DNA of 64,000 nt from assembly GCA_963795935.1 (NCBI GenBank), contig CAWCJO010000016.1, positions 248,001-312,000 of the forward strand, given 5' to 3'. The notes beneath the pieces were generated by a model, which saw only the letters and a list, made by a program, of their open reading frames with translations, searched no databases and was not told the DNA's origin. The translations under genes were made by a program, and so were the position numbers. The stretch is from JAICMB01 sp963795935. Its GTDB lineage: Bacteria > Acidobacteriota > Terriglobia > Bryobacterales > Bryobacteraceae. Each line of letters begins with the position of its first letter. The first letter of the stretch is position 1. Below are positions 48,729-57,353 of this stretch, piece after piece.

Positions 48729-49176
48729 TGAAATCTACGGTCACAACTATTTAATCCTTCAGGCTCAACTGCTTACGAGCATTCGCTTGGGCCCGCCATG
48801 CTATAGTTGAATTTGGGAAGGTTGATAGTACCCGCCCCAACCCTTAGAGTGAGGGAGGAACTTGGTTGGCCAACCAAAATTCACTACCGAAAAACCGGCC
48901 GGCGTGGCCCCCACAAACATGGGGAGTGCAATAAGAATCGCTGTGAATCGGTGGAGCTGCTCCTGGCGGTCATCATATGACCGGACCGCTGACAACGAAG
49001 CTTGGACATTCAGGAGAGAAGTCTGCGGGAATGGGCATTGAGCCTGTACCCCGTCTAGCGCTTCTGGAAGATACTGCCAGCCGAAGTTGGTAAGTCTTCA
49101 TCCAATGCGGACCATCGGGCGCCTCGGCCGGTCTCGTACGTGGGATCGGCCGGGGGTCAAGCTGTTCTAAGTTTTT
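48729..49176. other. Intergenic region, nothing recognised
   Basis: About 450 bases with lower GC than the flanks and no credible gene, tRNA or repeat. It separates aceE from the polysaccharide gene cluster. Confidence 0.4.
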
Positions 49177-50946
49177 TTAAAGCGCGCGGGGTCGAAGTGT
49201 CCCGCGCGCGCCAAACTTGTACACGAAAGCGTCCGTGCCGCCCAGGCGTTCCCAACCCGGTTGGTCGACGATTCCCGGAATGGCCGGCGAGATCACGAAC
49301 TTCGCCGGAGTGGTTTCGAGAACGGCCTTGGCCCGCTCCCATTCGGCGGCGAGTTCCTGACGCGCCTGACCGTCATAAGGCAAGCTGCGCGGCAGCGCCT
49401 CCGCCACAATTCGCACGCGCGCCAGCCGCGCCCAGAAATACGGCAATTCGCTGCCCACGATGGCCCCCTGCTCGCCTGCATGTATCCCGTCCGCCTTCAG
49501 AGCCGCGGCAATGTCCCACGACGGATTTTGCGAAAGCCGGCCCGTCGCTTGATCCTGCAATCCCTCGATCGGGTGAGTAGGACCCGAGACCAGCGCCCCC
49601 TCTATCAGCATCATGCACGCCACTGTGCCGGCAATCGCGTAAATCACCCTCGGCGGTACGCTGCGCAGCGACAGGATCGCGGCCGCGAACAGCGCCGTCC
49701 ACAACAACACAAAGAACGGTCCCAGAAAGCGGGCGTCCACGTGCACCGGCGCGTACATCAAAAACGGGAAAACGGCGAACGCGAGCAGCGGCCAAAGGCG
49801 CCCAGCCTCGCGCAAGAAAATACGCACACCAGCGCCGAGCAGCAGAAAAATAACCAGACCGCACAGCAGCGGCGTCTGGCGGTGGTGCGCAATGAACAAA
49901 TAAACGCGCGCATCGCGCTCGATCGCATGAAGGAAGTCCGCCGGGCGATAGCGGACCTTTACGCCCTGGTTCCAGTAAATCGGGTCGTACCAGGGCGGAT
50001 ACGTGCCCGCGATCGGCGAGGCGAACTCGTACACCGGCGGGTTGTCCGACAGCTTGCGCGTGGGATGCAGAGGAGTTCCGGCGCCGTCCGGCCCGCCTTG
50101 CCAGTTATAATACGGCACGCCGTTGACCATCCAGGCGAGGTTGTATTTCCCCGAATCGCCGTAAGTGATGCGGCCTTTTTCGTGCGACAGGAACGCGATG
50201 TAGGGGCCCGCCGTCAGCGCGAATGCCACGAACGCAACAGCCGCGCGCGCGACAGTCAGCCGCTTCAAGAGCGCCAGAAAGATCAGGATGGCGATACAAG
50301 CGAACGCATAGACGAAGAACGGCGCCTTCGCTATATAGCCGAGGCCCAGCGCGATTCCAAACAGAACGAAGACATGCCAGGCGCGGTCGCCCGTCATGAT
50401 TCGCGCCAGCAGCGCGGCGGTGAGAAACACAAAGACGGCCATGGTCAGATCCGGCGTCGGATTAATCACGTTCGTGAAATCGAGCATGGCGTACAGAAAG
50501 GCCCCGCACGCAACGGCGGCAATAGCCCGGGCTTCCACCGGCCGCGGAATCCACGATCGGGCCAGCAACGTGGACAGGAAATATTGGAACGCGATGAGCG
50601 CCGCCACGAAGACAAAAAAATTGACCAGGTGCAGAACGGGAAATTCCCAATATGGCGAAGGCTTCAGAACCCGCATCGCCGCGCCCAGCAGCCACGGGTA
50701 CATGGGGCTCCACTGCGTATTGGCGGCGTCGCGCCAGTTCCCGTTGAAATAGGCGTCGGCGTTGTCCAGGTATTGAATCCCATCGGGAGCCATTTCGAAA
50801 CGCGAGGTCCACGCTTGAACGGCCGCGAGCGTCAGCGCCGCGATCCAGAAGATTACGAATATCCGCCCCAACCAGGCGTCGCGCGGAACGGGGGCGGGGA
50901 AGCGCGGCTCCGAGGAGCGCAAAACCGCGGCGCCGGATGTTGTCAT
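49177..50946 (-). CDS. Membrane glycosyltransferase of the GT-C (PMT/ArnT-like) class
   Basis: A 589-residue polytopic protein, about ten or more membrane helices, with a first lumenal loop carrying the acidic motif FEMAPDGIQYLDNADAYF and WSPMYPWLLGA. This layout is that of dolichyl/undecaprenyl-phosphate sugar transferases. The acceptor is unknown. Its start overlaps the stop of the acyltransferase by ATGA. It is the last gene of a three-gene minus-strand unit. Confidence 0.82.
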   Translation of the reverse strand: MTTSGAAVLRSSEPRFPAPVPRDAWLGRIFVIFWIAALTLAAVQAWTSRFEMAPDGIQYLDNADAYFNGNWRDAANTQWSPMYPWLLGAAMRVLKPSPYWEFPVLHLVNFFVFVAALIAFQYFLSTLLARSWIPRPVEARAIAAVACGAFLYAMLDFTNVINPTPDLTMAVFVFLTAALLARIMTGDRAWHVFVLFGIALGLGYIAKAPFFVYAFACIAILIFLALLKRLTVARAAVAFVAFALTAGPYIAFLSHEKGRITYGDSGKYNLAWMVNGVPYYNWQGGPDGAGTPLHPTRKLSDNPPVYEFASPIAGTYPPWYDPIYWNQGVKVRYRPADFLHAIERDARVYLFIAHHRQTPLLCGLVIFLLLGAGVRIFLREAGRLWPLLAFAVFPFLMYAPVHVDARFLGPFFVLLWTALFAAAILSLRSVPPRVIYAIAGTVACMMLIEGALVSGPTHPIEGLQDQATGRLSQNPSWDIAAALKADGIHAGEQGAIVGSELPYFWARLARVRIVAEALPRSLPYDGQARQELAAEWERAKAVLETTPAKFVISPAIPGIVDQPGWERLGGTDAFVYKFGARGTLRPRAL

Positions 50947-52010
50947 GCGGCCAACGCCACGGTTTTCCGATTGCCCGGAAACCGCGATTTCAATTTTTGG
51001 AACGGCTGCTCAATAAGGAAATAAGAACCCACGCTCACCGCCGCAACCACGATGAGATTAAGCGGAAAACGGTTGAGAACACCACTGCCCTCCGGATCGA
51101 GAAATGGCTGCTGCCAGACATAGATGGAATAGCTCAGCAAGCCGATGCCGCGAAACAGCGTGGAGTTGAGCGTCCTTCCCGCAACGCCGTCCGGAAACCG
51201 CACCCAACGGTCGATCGACACCGCGATGCCGATGTTCAGGACCGTGATGCCGACGCCGTAATAGAGCCGCGGGTGCGGCGCAAGAAAAATGCTGCACAGC
51301 CCCACCAGCGCCGGCGCGGCATAGAACAAGGGCGACCGAAGCAGCGCGTTGTAGCGGCGGCGCGCGGCCAGCCACGGCTGCATTCCGGCCAGGACGCAGC
51401 CCGTCGCGAGCGCGTCCGCCACGGTCTCAAAACGCCGGTCCATGGCGTCGTGAAACCCGGGAACGAAGTACCAATATGCCAGCCGAATGAAAGGCGCAAT
51501 GACGATAAATGCCGCGGCCGCCTGGAGCCCCCGCCTCTTCCCTAAAAGGCACAGGATGCCCGGCCAAACAATATAGAACTGCTCCTCCACCGCCAGCGAC
51601 CAGATGTGCCGCACATATACCGAGTTCCGCCAACTCGGGAAGTAATTGATCGTATACGTGCTCGCTTCCAGCAAATCGAAACGGTGGACAGCGAGGAATC
51701 CGGCCGCGGCGCAGATCGCCAGCGCTCCCAGGTAAGAGTAAAAAGCGGGAAAGATGCGCAATACTCTGCGGAAATAGAACCTCTTCAAATCGATCGACGA
51801 CGTCCCGCGGAGCTCACGCAGAAGCAGCATCGTGATGATATATCCGGAGATGACGAAAAATATTCGGACGCCCAGATTCCCGAGACTCGCAAAAGCGCCG
51901 TGATAGGGGCCCGGGCCGGCAATGTGAAAGAAGACGACCAGCAGGATCGACACCGCGCGGAGGCCATCGAGGGAAGCGATTCGGTTCGGGCGCGGCGCCG
52001 GGAGCTTCAC
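50943..52010 (-). CDS. Acyltransferase 3 (OafA/YrhL family)
   Basis: A 355-residue membrane O-acyltransferase. It begins RIASLDGLRAVSILLVVFFH, the family signature with the catalytic His, followed by GNLGVRIFFVISGYIITMLL with the FVISG motif, and HIWSLAVEEQFYIVWP. It would acetylate or otherwise acylate a surface sugar. ATGA overlaps occur on both sides. Confidence 0.92.
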   Translation of the reverse strand: MKLPAPRPNRIASLDGLRAVSILLVVFFHIAGPGPYHGAFASLGNLGVRIFFVISGYIITMLLLRELRGTSSIDLKRFYFRRVLRIFPAFYSYLGALAICAAAGFLAVHRFDLLEASTYTINYFPSWRNSVYVRHIWSLAVEEQFYIVWPGILCLLGKRRGLQAAAAFIVIAPFIRLAYWYFVPGFHDAMDRRFETVADALATGCVLAGMQPWLAARRRYNALLRSPLFYAAPALVGLCSIFLAPHPRLYYGVGITVLNIGIAVSIDRWVRFPDGVAGRTLNSTLFRGIGLLSYSIYVWQQPFLDPEGSGVLNRFPLNLIVVAAVSVGSYFLIEQPFQKLKSRFPGNRKTVALAA

Positions 52011-53323
52011 AGCCTTACGATGTTGGGGGACTTGAAATGTTTCAACGCATTGCGCGTATCGACGATGAGGCGCGCTTCCTTAACCAGGGCCGCGTAATCG
52101 AATTTCTTGTGATCGGTGATGACGACCACGCAGTCGGCCTCGCGCCGCAGCGTTTCCTCCTGCGACTCCATTTCCTCCTCGTCCACGCGGACCTTGGAAA
52201 TATGGGGATCGCTGTAGGTGACGCGCGCGCCCCGCTTCTTCAGCAGGTGCATGATGTCGAGCGCGGGGGATTCGCGCGGGTCGTCGATATCGCGCTTGTA
52301 CGCCACGCCGAGGACGTGGACGTGAGAACCGCGCAGCGCCTTCGATTGATCGTTCAGCGCGTTCTGCACCTTATCGGCGACGAAGTCGGGCATGTGCCCG
52401 TTGATGTAGCCCGCCAGCTCGATGAAGCGCGCTTCGATTCCAGATTGCTTCGTCTTCCATGAAAGATAAAACGGATCGATGGGAATGCAGTGGCCGCCCA
52501 GACCCGGACCGGGATAAAACGGCATGAAGCCGAAAGGCTTGGTCGCCGCCGCGTCGATCACTTCCCAGACGTTAATGCCCATGCGGTCGCACATCAACGC
52601 CATCTCATTCACCAAACCGATGTTGATCATGCGAAACGTATTTTCGAGCAGCTTCACCATTTCCGCCACGCTCGTGGAGCTGACCGGAATCACCGTCTCG
52701 AGCGCCTGCTGGTAAAAAAGAGTACCCATGGCCGTACACGCGGGCGTAATTCCGCCCACGACCTTGGGGATATTGAGCGTCTGGAAATTCGGATTGCCGG
52801 GGTCCACGCGCTCCGGCGAAAAGCACAGGAAAAAGTCCTCCCCGACCTTCATCCCCGGCCGCTCCAGCATGGGCAGCACCAGCTCGTCCGTCGTACCCGG
52901 GTAGGTGGTCGATTCCAGGATGACCAGCAGCCCGGGATGCGAATACTTGGCAATCTCCTGACAAGCCGCGACGATGTAGCTCATGTCGGGGTCCTTGGTT
53001 TTCCGCAGCGGCGTGGGGACGGCGATGTTGATGGTATCGAGCTCTTGAACGACGGAAAAGTCCGTTGTCGCTTCCAGCTTGCCGGCCTCCACCAGCGGCT
53101 TCAGAACGCTCGTAGGGACATCCTGTATATAGGATTGGCCGCGTTGGAGGCTCGTAACCTTGGATTCCTGGACGTCGATTCCCGTGATGCGGAAACCGGC
53201 GCGGGCGAATTCGACCGCCAGCGGCAGGCCCACATAGCCCAGTCCGACGATCCCGACGCGGGCGGTGCGGGACTTGATTTTCTCCTGTAGCCCTTCGGCA
53301 ATTGTGGCGATGGTCGGATGCAT
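52007..53323 (-). CDS. Nucleotide-sugar dehydrogenase, UDP-N-acetyl-mannosamine/glucosamine 6-dehydrogenase type
   Basis: A 438-residue NAD-dependent enzyme oxidising C6 of a UDP-aminosugar to the uronate. N-terminal Rossmann VGIVGLGYVGLPLAVEFARAG; LESTTYPGTTDELVLP; active-site Cys in LGGHCIPIDPFYLSW; C-terminal domain ending LIVDTRNALK. The catalytic-loop text is that of WecC/TviB-type enzymes rather than UDP-glucose dehydrogenase. The ATG at 53323 is chosen. It faces a second dehydrogenase gene across 103 bases. Confidence 0.93.
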   Translation of the reverse strand: MHPTIATIAEGLQEKIKSRTARVGIVGLGYVGLPLAVEFARAGFRITGIDVQESKVTSLQRGQSYIQDVPTSVLKPLVEAGKLEATTDFSVVQELDTINIAVPTPLRKTKDPDMSYIVAACQEIAKYSHPGLLVILESTTYPGTTDELVLPMLERPGMKVGEDFFLCFSPERVDPGNPNFQTLNIPKVVGGITPACTAMGTLFYQQALETVIPVSSTSVAEMVKLLENTFRMINIGLVNEMALMCDRMGINVWEVIDAAATKPFGFMPFYPGPGLGGHCIPIDPFYLSWKTKQSGIEARFIELAGYINGHMPDFVADKVQNALNDQSKALRGSHVHVLGVAYKRDIDDPRESPALDIMHLLKKRGARVTYSDPHISKVRVDEEEMESQEETLRREADCVVVITDHKKFDYAALVKEARLIVDTRNALKHFKSPNIVRL

Positions 53324-53426
53324 TGCAGTTACTAATCTAACATCGGCGGATTGCAGCCGAAGAGATAGACAGGAGCGCCCCGATGTCATACTTGATACGA
53401 GGAATCTTTTGAGTACACCCGAAAAA

Positions 53427-54719
53427 ATGAACGTGGCCGTTCTGGGCCTCGGTTACGTGGGCTGCGTAAGCGCCGCGTGCCTGGCCGATCTGGGCCACAA
53501 TGTGACCGGCGCCGACCGGGATGAACACAAAATCCGCAGCGTGCTCGACGGCAAGGCGCCGTTCTATGAGCCGGGCCTGGACGATCTGGTGGGCCGCAAC
53601 GTCGCCGCCGGCCGCCTGACGGCAACCACTTCCACTCCCGATGCCATTCGGCGCGCCGATGTGGTCCTGATTTGCGTCGGCACCCCGTCGGAGAAGAACG
53701 GCAACCTCGGACTGGACCAGCTTCGCCGCGTGCTGAGCGACATTGCCGCGTGCGCGCCGCAGCTTACAAAGCCGTTGATTGTCGCCATTCGCAGCACGGT
53801 TTTCCCGGGCACGTGCGAGGAAGTGGTTGCGCCCGTTCTGCGCGGCATGAGCAATGTGCGCGTGGTCTCGAATCCCGAGTTTCTGCGCGAAGGCGCCGCG
53901 GTCAAGGATTTCGTCGAGCCTTCACTCCTGGTCATCGGCGGCGACGACCGCGCCGCAGTCGAAAAAGTTGCCTCTCTCTACGCCGCGCTCGGCGCCAAGG
54001 CGTGCATGGTATCGCTGCGCACGGCCGAGATGATCAAATACGCCTGCAACGCTTTTCACGCCGTCAAAATTGCGTTCGCAAACGAGATCGCCGCTCTCAG
54101 CTCGCGGCTCGACGTGGACGCCCGCGAAGTGATGGCGACGCTGTGCGAGGACGTCAAGTTGAACGCTTCGGCGGCCTATTTGAACCCCGGTTTCGCCTTC
54201 GGCGGATCGTGCCTCCCCAAGGATTTGCGCGCGCTCGTCTATCGCGCCGCGCGCCTGGACGTGAAGCTCCCGCTGCTGGAATCCGCGCTCCCCAGCAATC
54301 AGGCGCACTTGCGGCGCGCCGTGGACGCCATCTTGGAAACACCGCCCTGCCGCATCGGCGTGATCGGCCTGGCCTTCAAAGAGAACACCGACGACCTGCG
54401 CGAGAGCCCCGTCGTAAGCCTGCTCGAGCAATTGATCGGCAAGGGCCGCGACCTGCGCGTGTTCGATCCTCACATTCAGATGGATACCATTTACGGAGCC
54501 AACCGCGACTTTATCCTGAACGTGATTCCGCACATCGGCCGGCTGCTGCAGCGCAGTTTGGACGACGTCCTGACCTGGGCCGAATATATCGTCGTGGCGC
54601 AGAAGCAGACGCCGCAAGCAAGCCAGCGGATCGAGGCCAGCGGCCTTCCCGTGCTCGATTTAATCTCCGGGGAACTGGCCGCGAACGGCGTGACATCGGT
54701 GGCGCGCTCCGGCCGTTAA
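53427..54719 (+). CDS. GDP-mannose/UDP-glucose 6-dehydrogenase
   Basis: A 430-residue nucleotide-sugar dehydrogenase of the AlgD/Ugd group. NVAVLGLGYVGCVSAACLADLG is the NAD motif, GTPSEKNGNLGL the substrate loop, and FGGSCLPKDLRALVYRA holds the catalytic Cys. GGSCLPKD with FKENTDDLRESP fits GDP-mannose dehydrogenases best. It supplies a uronate for polysaccharide. A TTG 18 bases upstream preceded by GAGGA is an alternative start. Confidence 0.92.
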   Translation: MNVAVLGLGYVGCVSAACLADLGHNVTGADRDEHKIRSVLDGKAPFYEPGLDDLVGRNVAAGRLTATTSTPDAIRRADVVLICVGTPSEKNGNLGLDQLRRVLSDIAACAPQLTKPLIVAIRSTVFPGTCEEVVAPVLRGMSNVRVVSNPEFLREGAAVKDFVEPSLLVIGGDDRAAVEKVASLYAALGAKACMVSLRTAEMIKYACNAFHAVKIAFANEIAALSSRLDVDAREVMATLCEDVKLNASAAYLNPGFAFGGSCLPKDLRALVYRAARLDVKLPLLESALPSNQAHLRRAVDAILETPPCRIGVIGLAFKENTDDLRESPVVSLLEQLIGKGRDLRVFDPHIQMDTIYGANRDFILNVIPHIGRLLQRSLDDVLTWAEYIVVAQKQTPQASQRIEASGLPVLDLISGELAANGVTSVARSGR

Positions 54720-54817
54720 TCCGTCCTTGAGCAAATCACGACCGCATACTGAAACGACTAGCCGATCCATTACACCAGTCCTCAGTGCGAGGCAAAAGCC
54801 TCCGGAAAGCGGACTGC

Positions 54818-56671
54818 ATGACAATTTCGAAAATGGCGGCAGCGCCGTTCCTTCTAGCCGCGCTCTGTTCCGCGGAAACCTTTGACATCATCACCAGATC
54901 GAACCCCCAGCCGGGAGTGGATCAAATCCGCATCGATCGTCCCAACCCCACCCAGCGCTCGACCAATTACCCGCAAATCGCGTTTCAGCCGGACGACGGC
55001 GTCACCATCAGCGCGGGAGGTTGCGTGCAGTCCGGGGGAAGCGGCCCCACCTGGCATCGTTACGTGGATCCTTCGGGAGGCGATGCGGACAAGCTGTATC
55101 ACGGGCTGATCACGATTCCGTTTGCGACGGGCTCGCTCGAACGGATTCAGAAATATCAAAACCAGCAGGTACACATCGCCGCCAACGCGCCGCCGGGAAG
55201 CCTCCAATTGCAGTTGGGATTCGAGGACGACGACTATTCCGACAATGGCTACTACGGCCACGACGACGGGCCCAATAATCAATGTCAAGGCTCCGATGGC
55301 GGCCCGGCTTGGGTGCTGCTGACGGTGATTCACAACGTTGGAGGAGGAGTGACAACCACTGGCAGCGGCCTGGACTGGGACTTGAACATAACGCAGTTTG
55401 ACGACAACGGAATTCCGTTGAATCCGGACTGGCAGGCCAACGTCGCCAAGCACCAGTTCCCCAATCCGGATACTTGCCGCTGGCCCTGGAACGGCGCATC
55501 GAGTATGCCGGACTGCGTGAGTGCAGGCCAGATCACGAACACCGACGAACACTACACCTGCGAGGCCTGGTACTCCGGAAGCGACCATGGGCTGGGGGGA
55601 CACGCGAATTGGACCCCCGCTACCTATACAGGAACGGTGACTTGGGATCTTCATTCCAACTCCGTCTACGACGACGACGATTATGCGGTGAACATCACTA
55701 CCGACGGCGACGCCGGAGCGACGGCGGGAAGGCCGCAAGGCGTACACGTGGAATTCTCCAGCGACGAGACGGTAGACCCGCTCAGCGACGACTTCAAGCT
55801 GCCGCAATGGCAGGCTTTCCACAATGCCGTAGATAACGGCGACCCCCATGCTTTTCTCGACGGCAAGGACATCGTTGTCACCGGCCTGTTGGGCCTGGAT
55901 TTCATACATTCCGTGGGCGCGGAGTCTCATCCAGCGTGGGCGTTTGCGTGGCACGCCAACAACGATTTCGGTGACGACACCTGGGCCTTCTTCGTGCGTG
56001 GCTGGGGCAACGAGGGCTATTGCAGCGGCGACCAGCACTACATCTCCTATGTGGGAAACCAATACACGTTCCGATTCAAATGGCCGGCCGGCGCTACTTC
56101 TGGAGTTGCCGGAAGCGGCACTACCTTCCTGACCAATACGACGGCGGGCGCCGCCACGGTTTCTTTTGTGCCGAACGAAGCGGTTTTGCTGACGTTTCAC
56201 GATCTGCCGGATCCTACGGCGCAAGGGCTGATCGCGGGCGAGTTGCACGTCAATTGGACCGGCACGCCTTCGAGAGGACTCACCTCAGTCACGGGGACGC
56301 GCGCCGCGACCTCTACGACTGCTACGACGCGAGCTTCCGGCCTGCAGGTGGTCACTCGGCCCACAGTTACCGAATCGGAATCGTTTATCGTCGACGCGGT
56401 CGCGGGCCTCACGCCGGCGCAGCGCGCCGTCTATACGGCAAACGCGCCGAAGGAGACCCGCGCCGCGAAGAAGCCGGTCGTCGCGGTGCGCTGGCAAACC
56501 GGTCCGCCTCCGGCCAAGCTTCTGTCCAAAGAGCGTCCGCAGGTGCGCTCCGCTCCCGACGCCGTTTCGACCGCGTTTAAGAACGCCCAGATCGAGGCGC
56601 TCCAGAAGGCTGGAGGCAAGGTTCCGGCTCCGGCTCCGGCTCCCGTTCCGGCTCCGGCTCCGGTGCGGTGA
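54818..56671 (+). CDS. Large secreted protein with acidic patches and a Pro-Ala tail
   Basis: A 617-residue protein of no family known to me. Signal peptide AAAPFLLAALCSAE; acidic aromatic stretches such as FEDDDYSDNGYYGHDDG and VYDDDDYAVNIT that could bind calcium; several paired cysteines; and a tail of alternating Pro-Ala/Pro-Val (about the last 16 residues). The middle (DWDLNITQFDDNGIPLNPDW, GKDIVVTGLLGLDFIHSVG, HPAWAFAWH) repeats in no obvious way. The ATG at 54818 is chosen for the signal peptide. An adenylate-kinase-like gene begins 35 bases after its stop. Confidence 0.7.
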   Translation: MTISKMAAAPFLLAALCSAETFDIITRSNPQPGVDQIRIDRPNPTQRSTNYPQIAFQPDDGVTISAGGCVQSGGSGPTWHRYVDPSGGDADKLYHGLITIPFATGSLERIQKYQNQQVHIAANAPPGSLQLQLGFEDDDYSDNGYYGHDDGPNNQCQGSDGGPAWVLLTVIHNVGGGVTTTGSGLDWDLNITQFDDNGIPLNPDWQANVAKHQFPNPDTCRWPWNGASSMPDCVSAGQITNTDEHYTCEAWYSGSDHGLGGHANWTPATYTGTVTWDLHSNSVYDDDDYAVNITTDGDAGATAGRPQGVHVEFSSDETVDPLSDDFKLPQWQAFHNAVDNGDPHAFLDGKDIVVTGLLGLDFIHSVGAESHPAWAFAWHANNDFGDDTWAFFVRGWGNEGYCSGDQHYISYVGNQYTFRFKWPAGATSGVAGSGTTFLTNTTAGAATVSFVPNEAVLLTFHDLPDPTAQGLIAGELHVNWTGTPSRGLTSVTGTRAATSTTATTRASGLQVVTRPTVTESESFIVDAVAGLTPAQRAVYTANAPKETRAAKKPVVAVRWQTGPPPAKLLSKERPQVRSAPDAVSTAFKNAQIEALQKAGGKVPAPAPAPVPAPAPVR

Positions 56672-56705
56672 TGAGGCGGCGTGAGGTTGTGAGAGAATCG
56701 AACGC

Positions 56706-57347
56706 ATGCCGACACGCCGCCTCGCGATTGCACTGGCCGCATTCGCGGCGATCGCGGGCGCGGCGCCGCAAAAGACCGACCGGCGCTTTCTCATCGTTCT
56801 GGTCGGAGCGACGGGCAGCGGCAAGGCCACCCAGGCGGAGTTTCTAAAACGGCGTTTCGGCATTCCCACGCTGGCTGCGGACGACCTCATCCGGCAGCAT
56901 CCGGCGGCGCTCGAAAAGCTGCAAACGCCCGGGATCGATGCCGGACCGGCGCGGGAGAGCGACGCGCTCGATCGTCTCGTGGCCGACCGCTTGAGCAAAA
57001 TGGACTTGAGCAAAGGCGTCGCGCTCGACGGATATCCGGCGACCAAGGAGCAGGCCGACCACTTGGAGGCGTTGGTGAAGCGGCTCGGGCTGCGGACGAT
57101 CATTATTCAACTCGATGTTCCCGACGACGTGGTGCGCGAGCGGCTGCGGAAGCGCAACGGACCGCAAGACACGCCCGAACAGGTGGAGCAGCGCTTGAAG
57201 GATTATCACCGCGATCTCGACATGCTTCGCGACTATTATCCGCGCGCGAACATCTGGACCATCGACGGCACGAAATCGCCGGCCGAGGTGTCGGATACGA
57301 TCGCGTCGATCCTGGTCGACCAGGTTCCCAAGCGGCTTTCCCGGTAG
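56706..57347 (+). CDS. Exported adenylate-kinase-like P-loop protein with altered active site
   Basis: A 213-residue protein. The first 20 residues (MPTRRLAIALAAFAAIAGAA) look like a signal peptide, unexpected for this fold. The kinase part keeps a P-loop GATGSGKATQ (residues 34-43), LAADDLIRQ and LDGYPATKEQA. The last should read LDGFPRTxxQA: the Arg that binds AMP and phosphate is replaced by Ala. The LID-type region is RKRNGPQDTPEQVEQRLKDY. Either an unusual extracytoplasmic nucleotide kinase or a binding-only relative. It is linked to the large secreted protein upstream. Confidence 0.75.
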   Translation: MPTRRLAIALAAFAAIAGAAPQKTDRRFLIVLVGATGSGKATQAEFLKRRFGIPTLAADDLIRQHPAALEKLQTPGIDAGPARESDALDRLVADRLSKMDLSKGVALDGYPATKEQADHLEALVKRLGLRTIIIQLDVPDDVVRERLRKRNGPQDTPEQVEQRLKDYHRDLDMLRDYYPRANIWTIDGTKSPAEVSDTIASILVDQVPKRLSR

Positions 57348-57353
57348 CTTCCG

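Noticed and set aside
49261..51024. 587-residue plus-strand frame opposite the glycosyltransferase
   Set aside because: Charged random sequence with no helices; the minus-strand protein has regular membrane segments.
54854..56248. 464-residue minus-strand frame opposite the large secreted protein
   Set aside because: No start signal or motif; the plus-strand frame has a signal peptide and proper spacing.
55100..56660. Possible tandem repeats or CRISPR
   Set aside because: No regularly spaced identical repeats were seen here or elsewhere; the Pro-Ala tail is a short codon repeat only.
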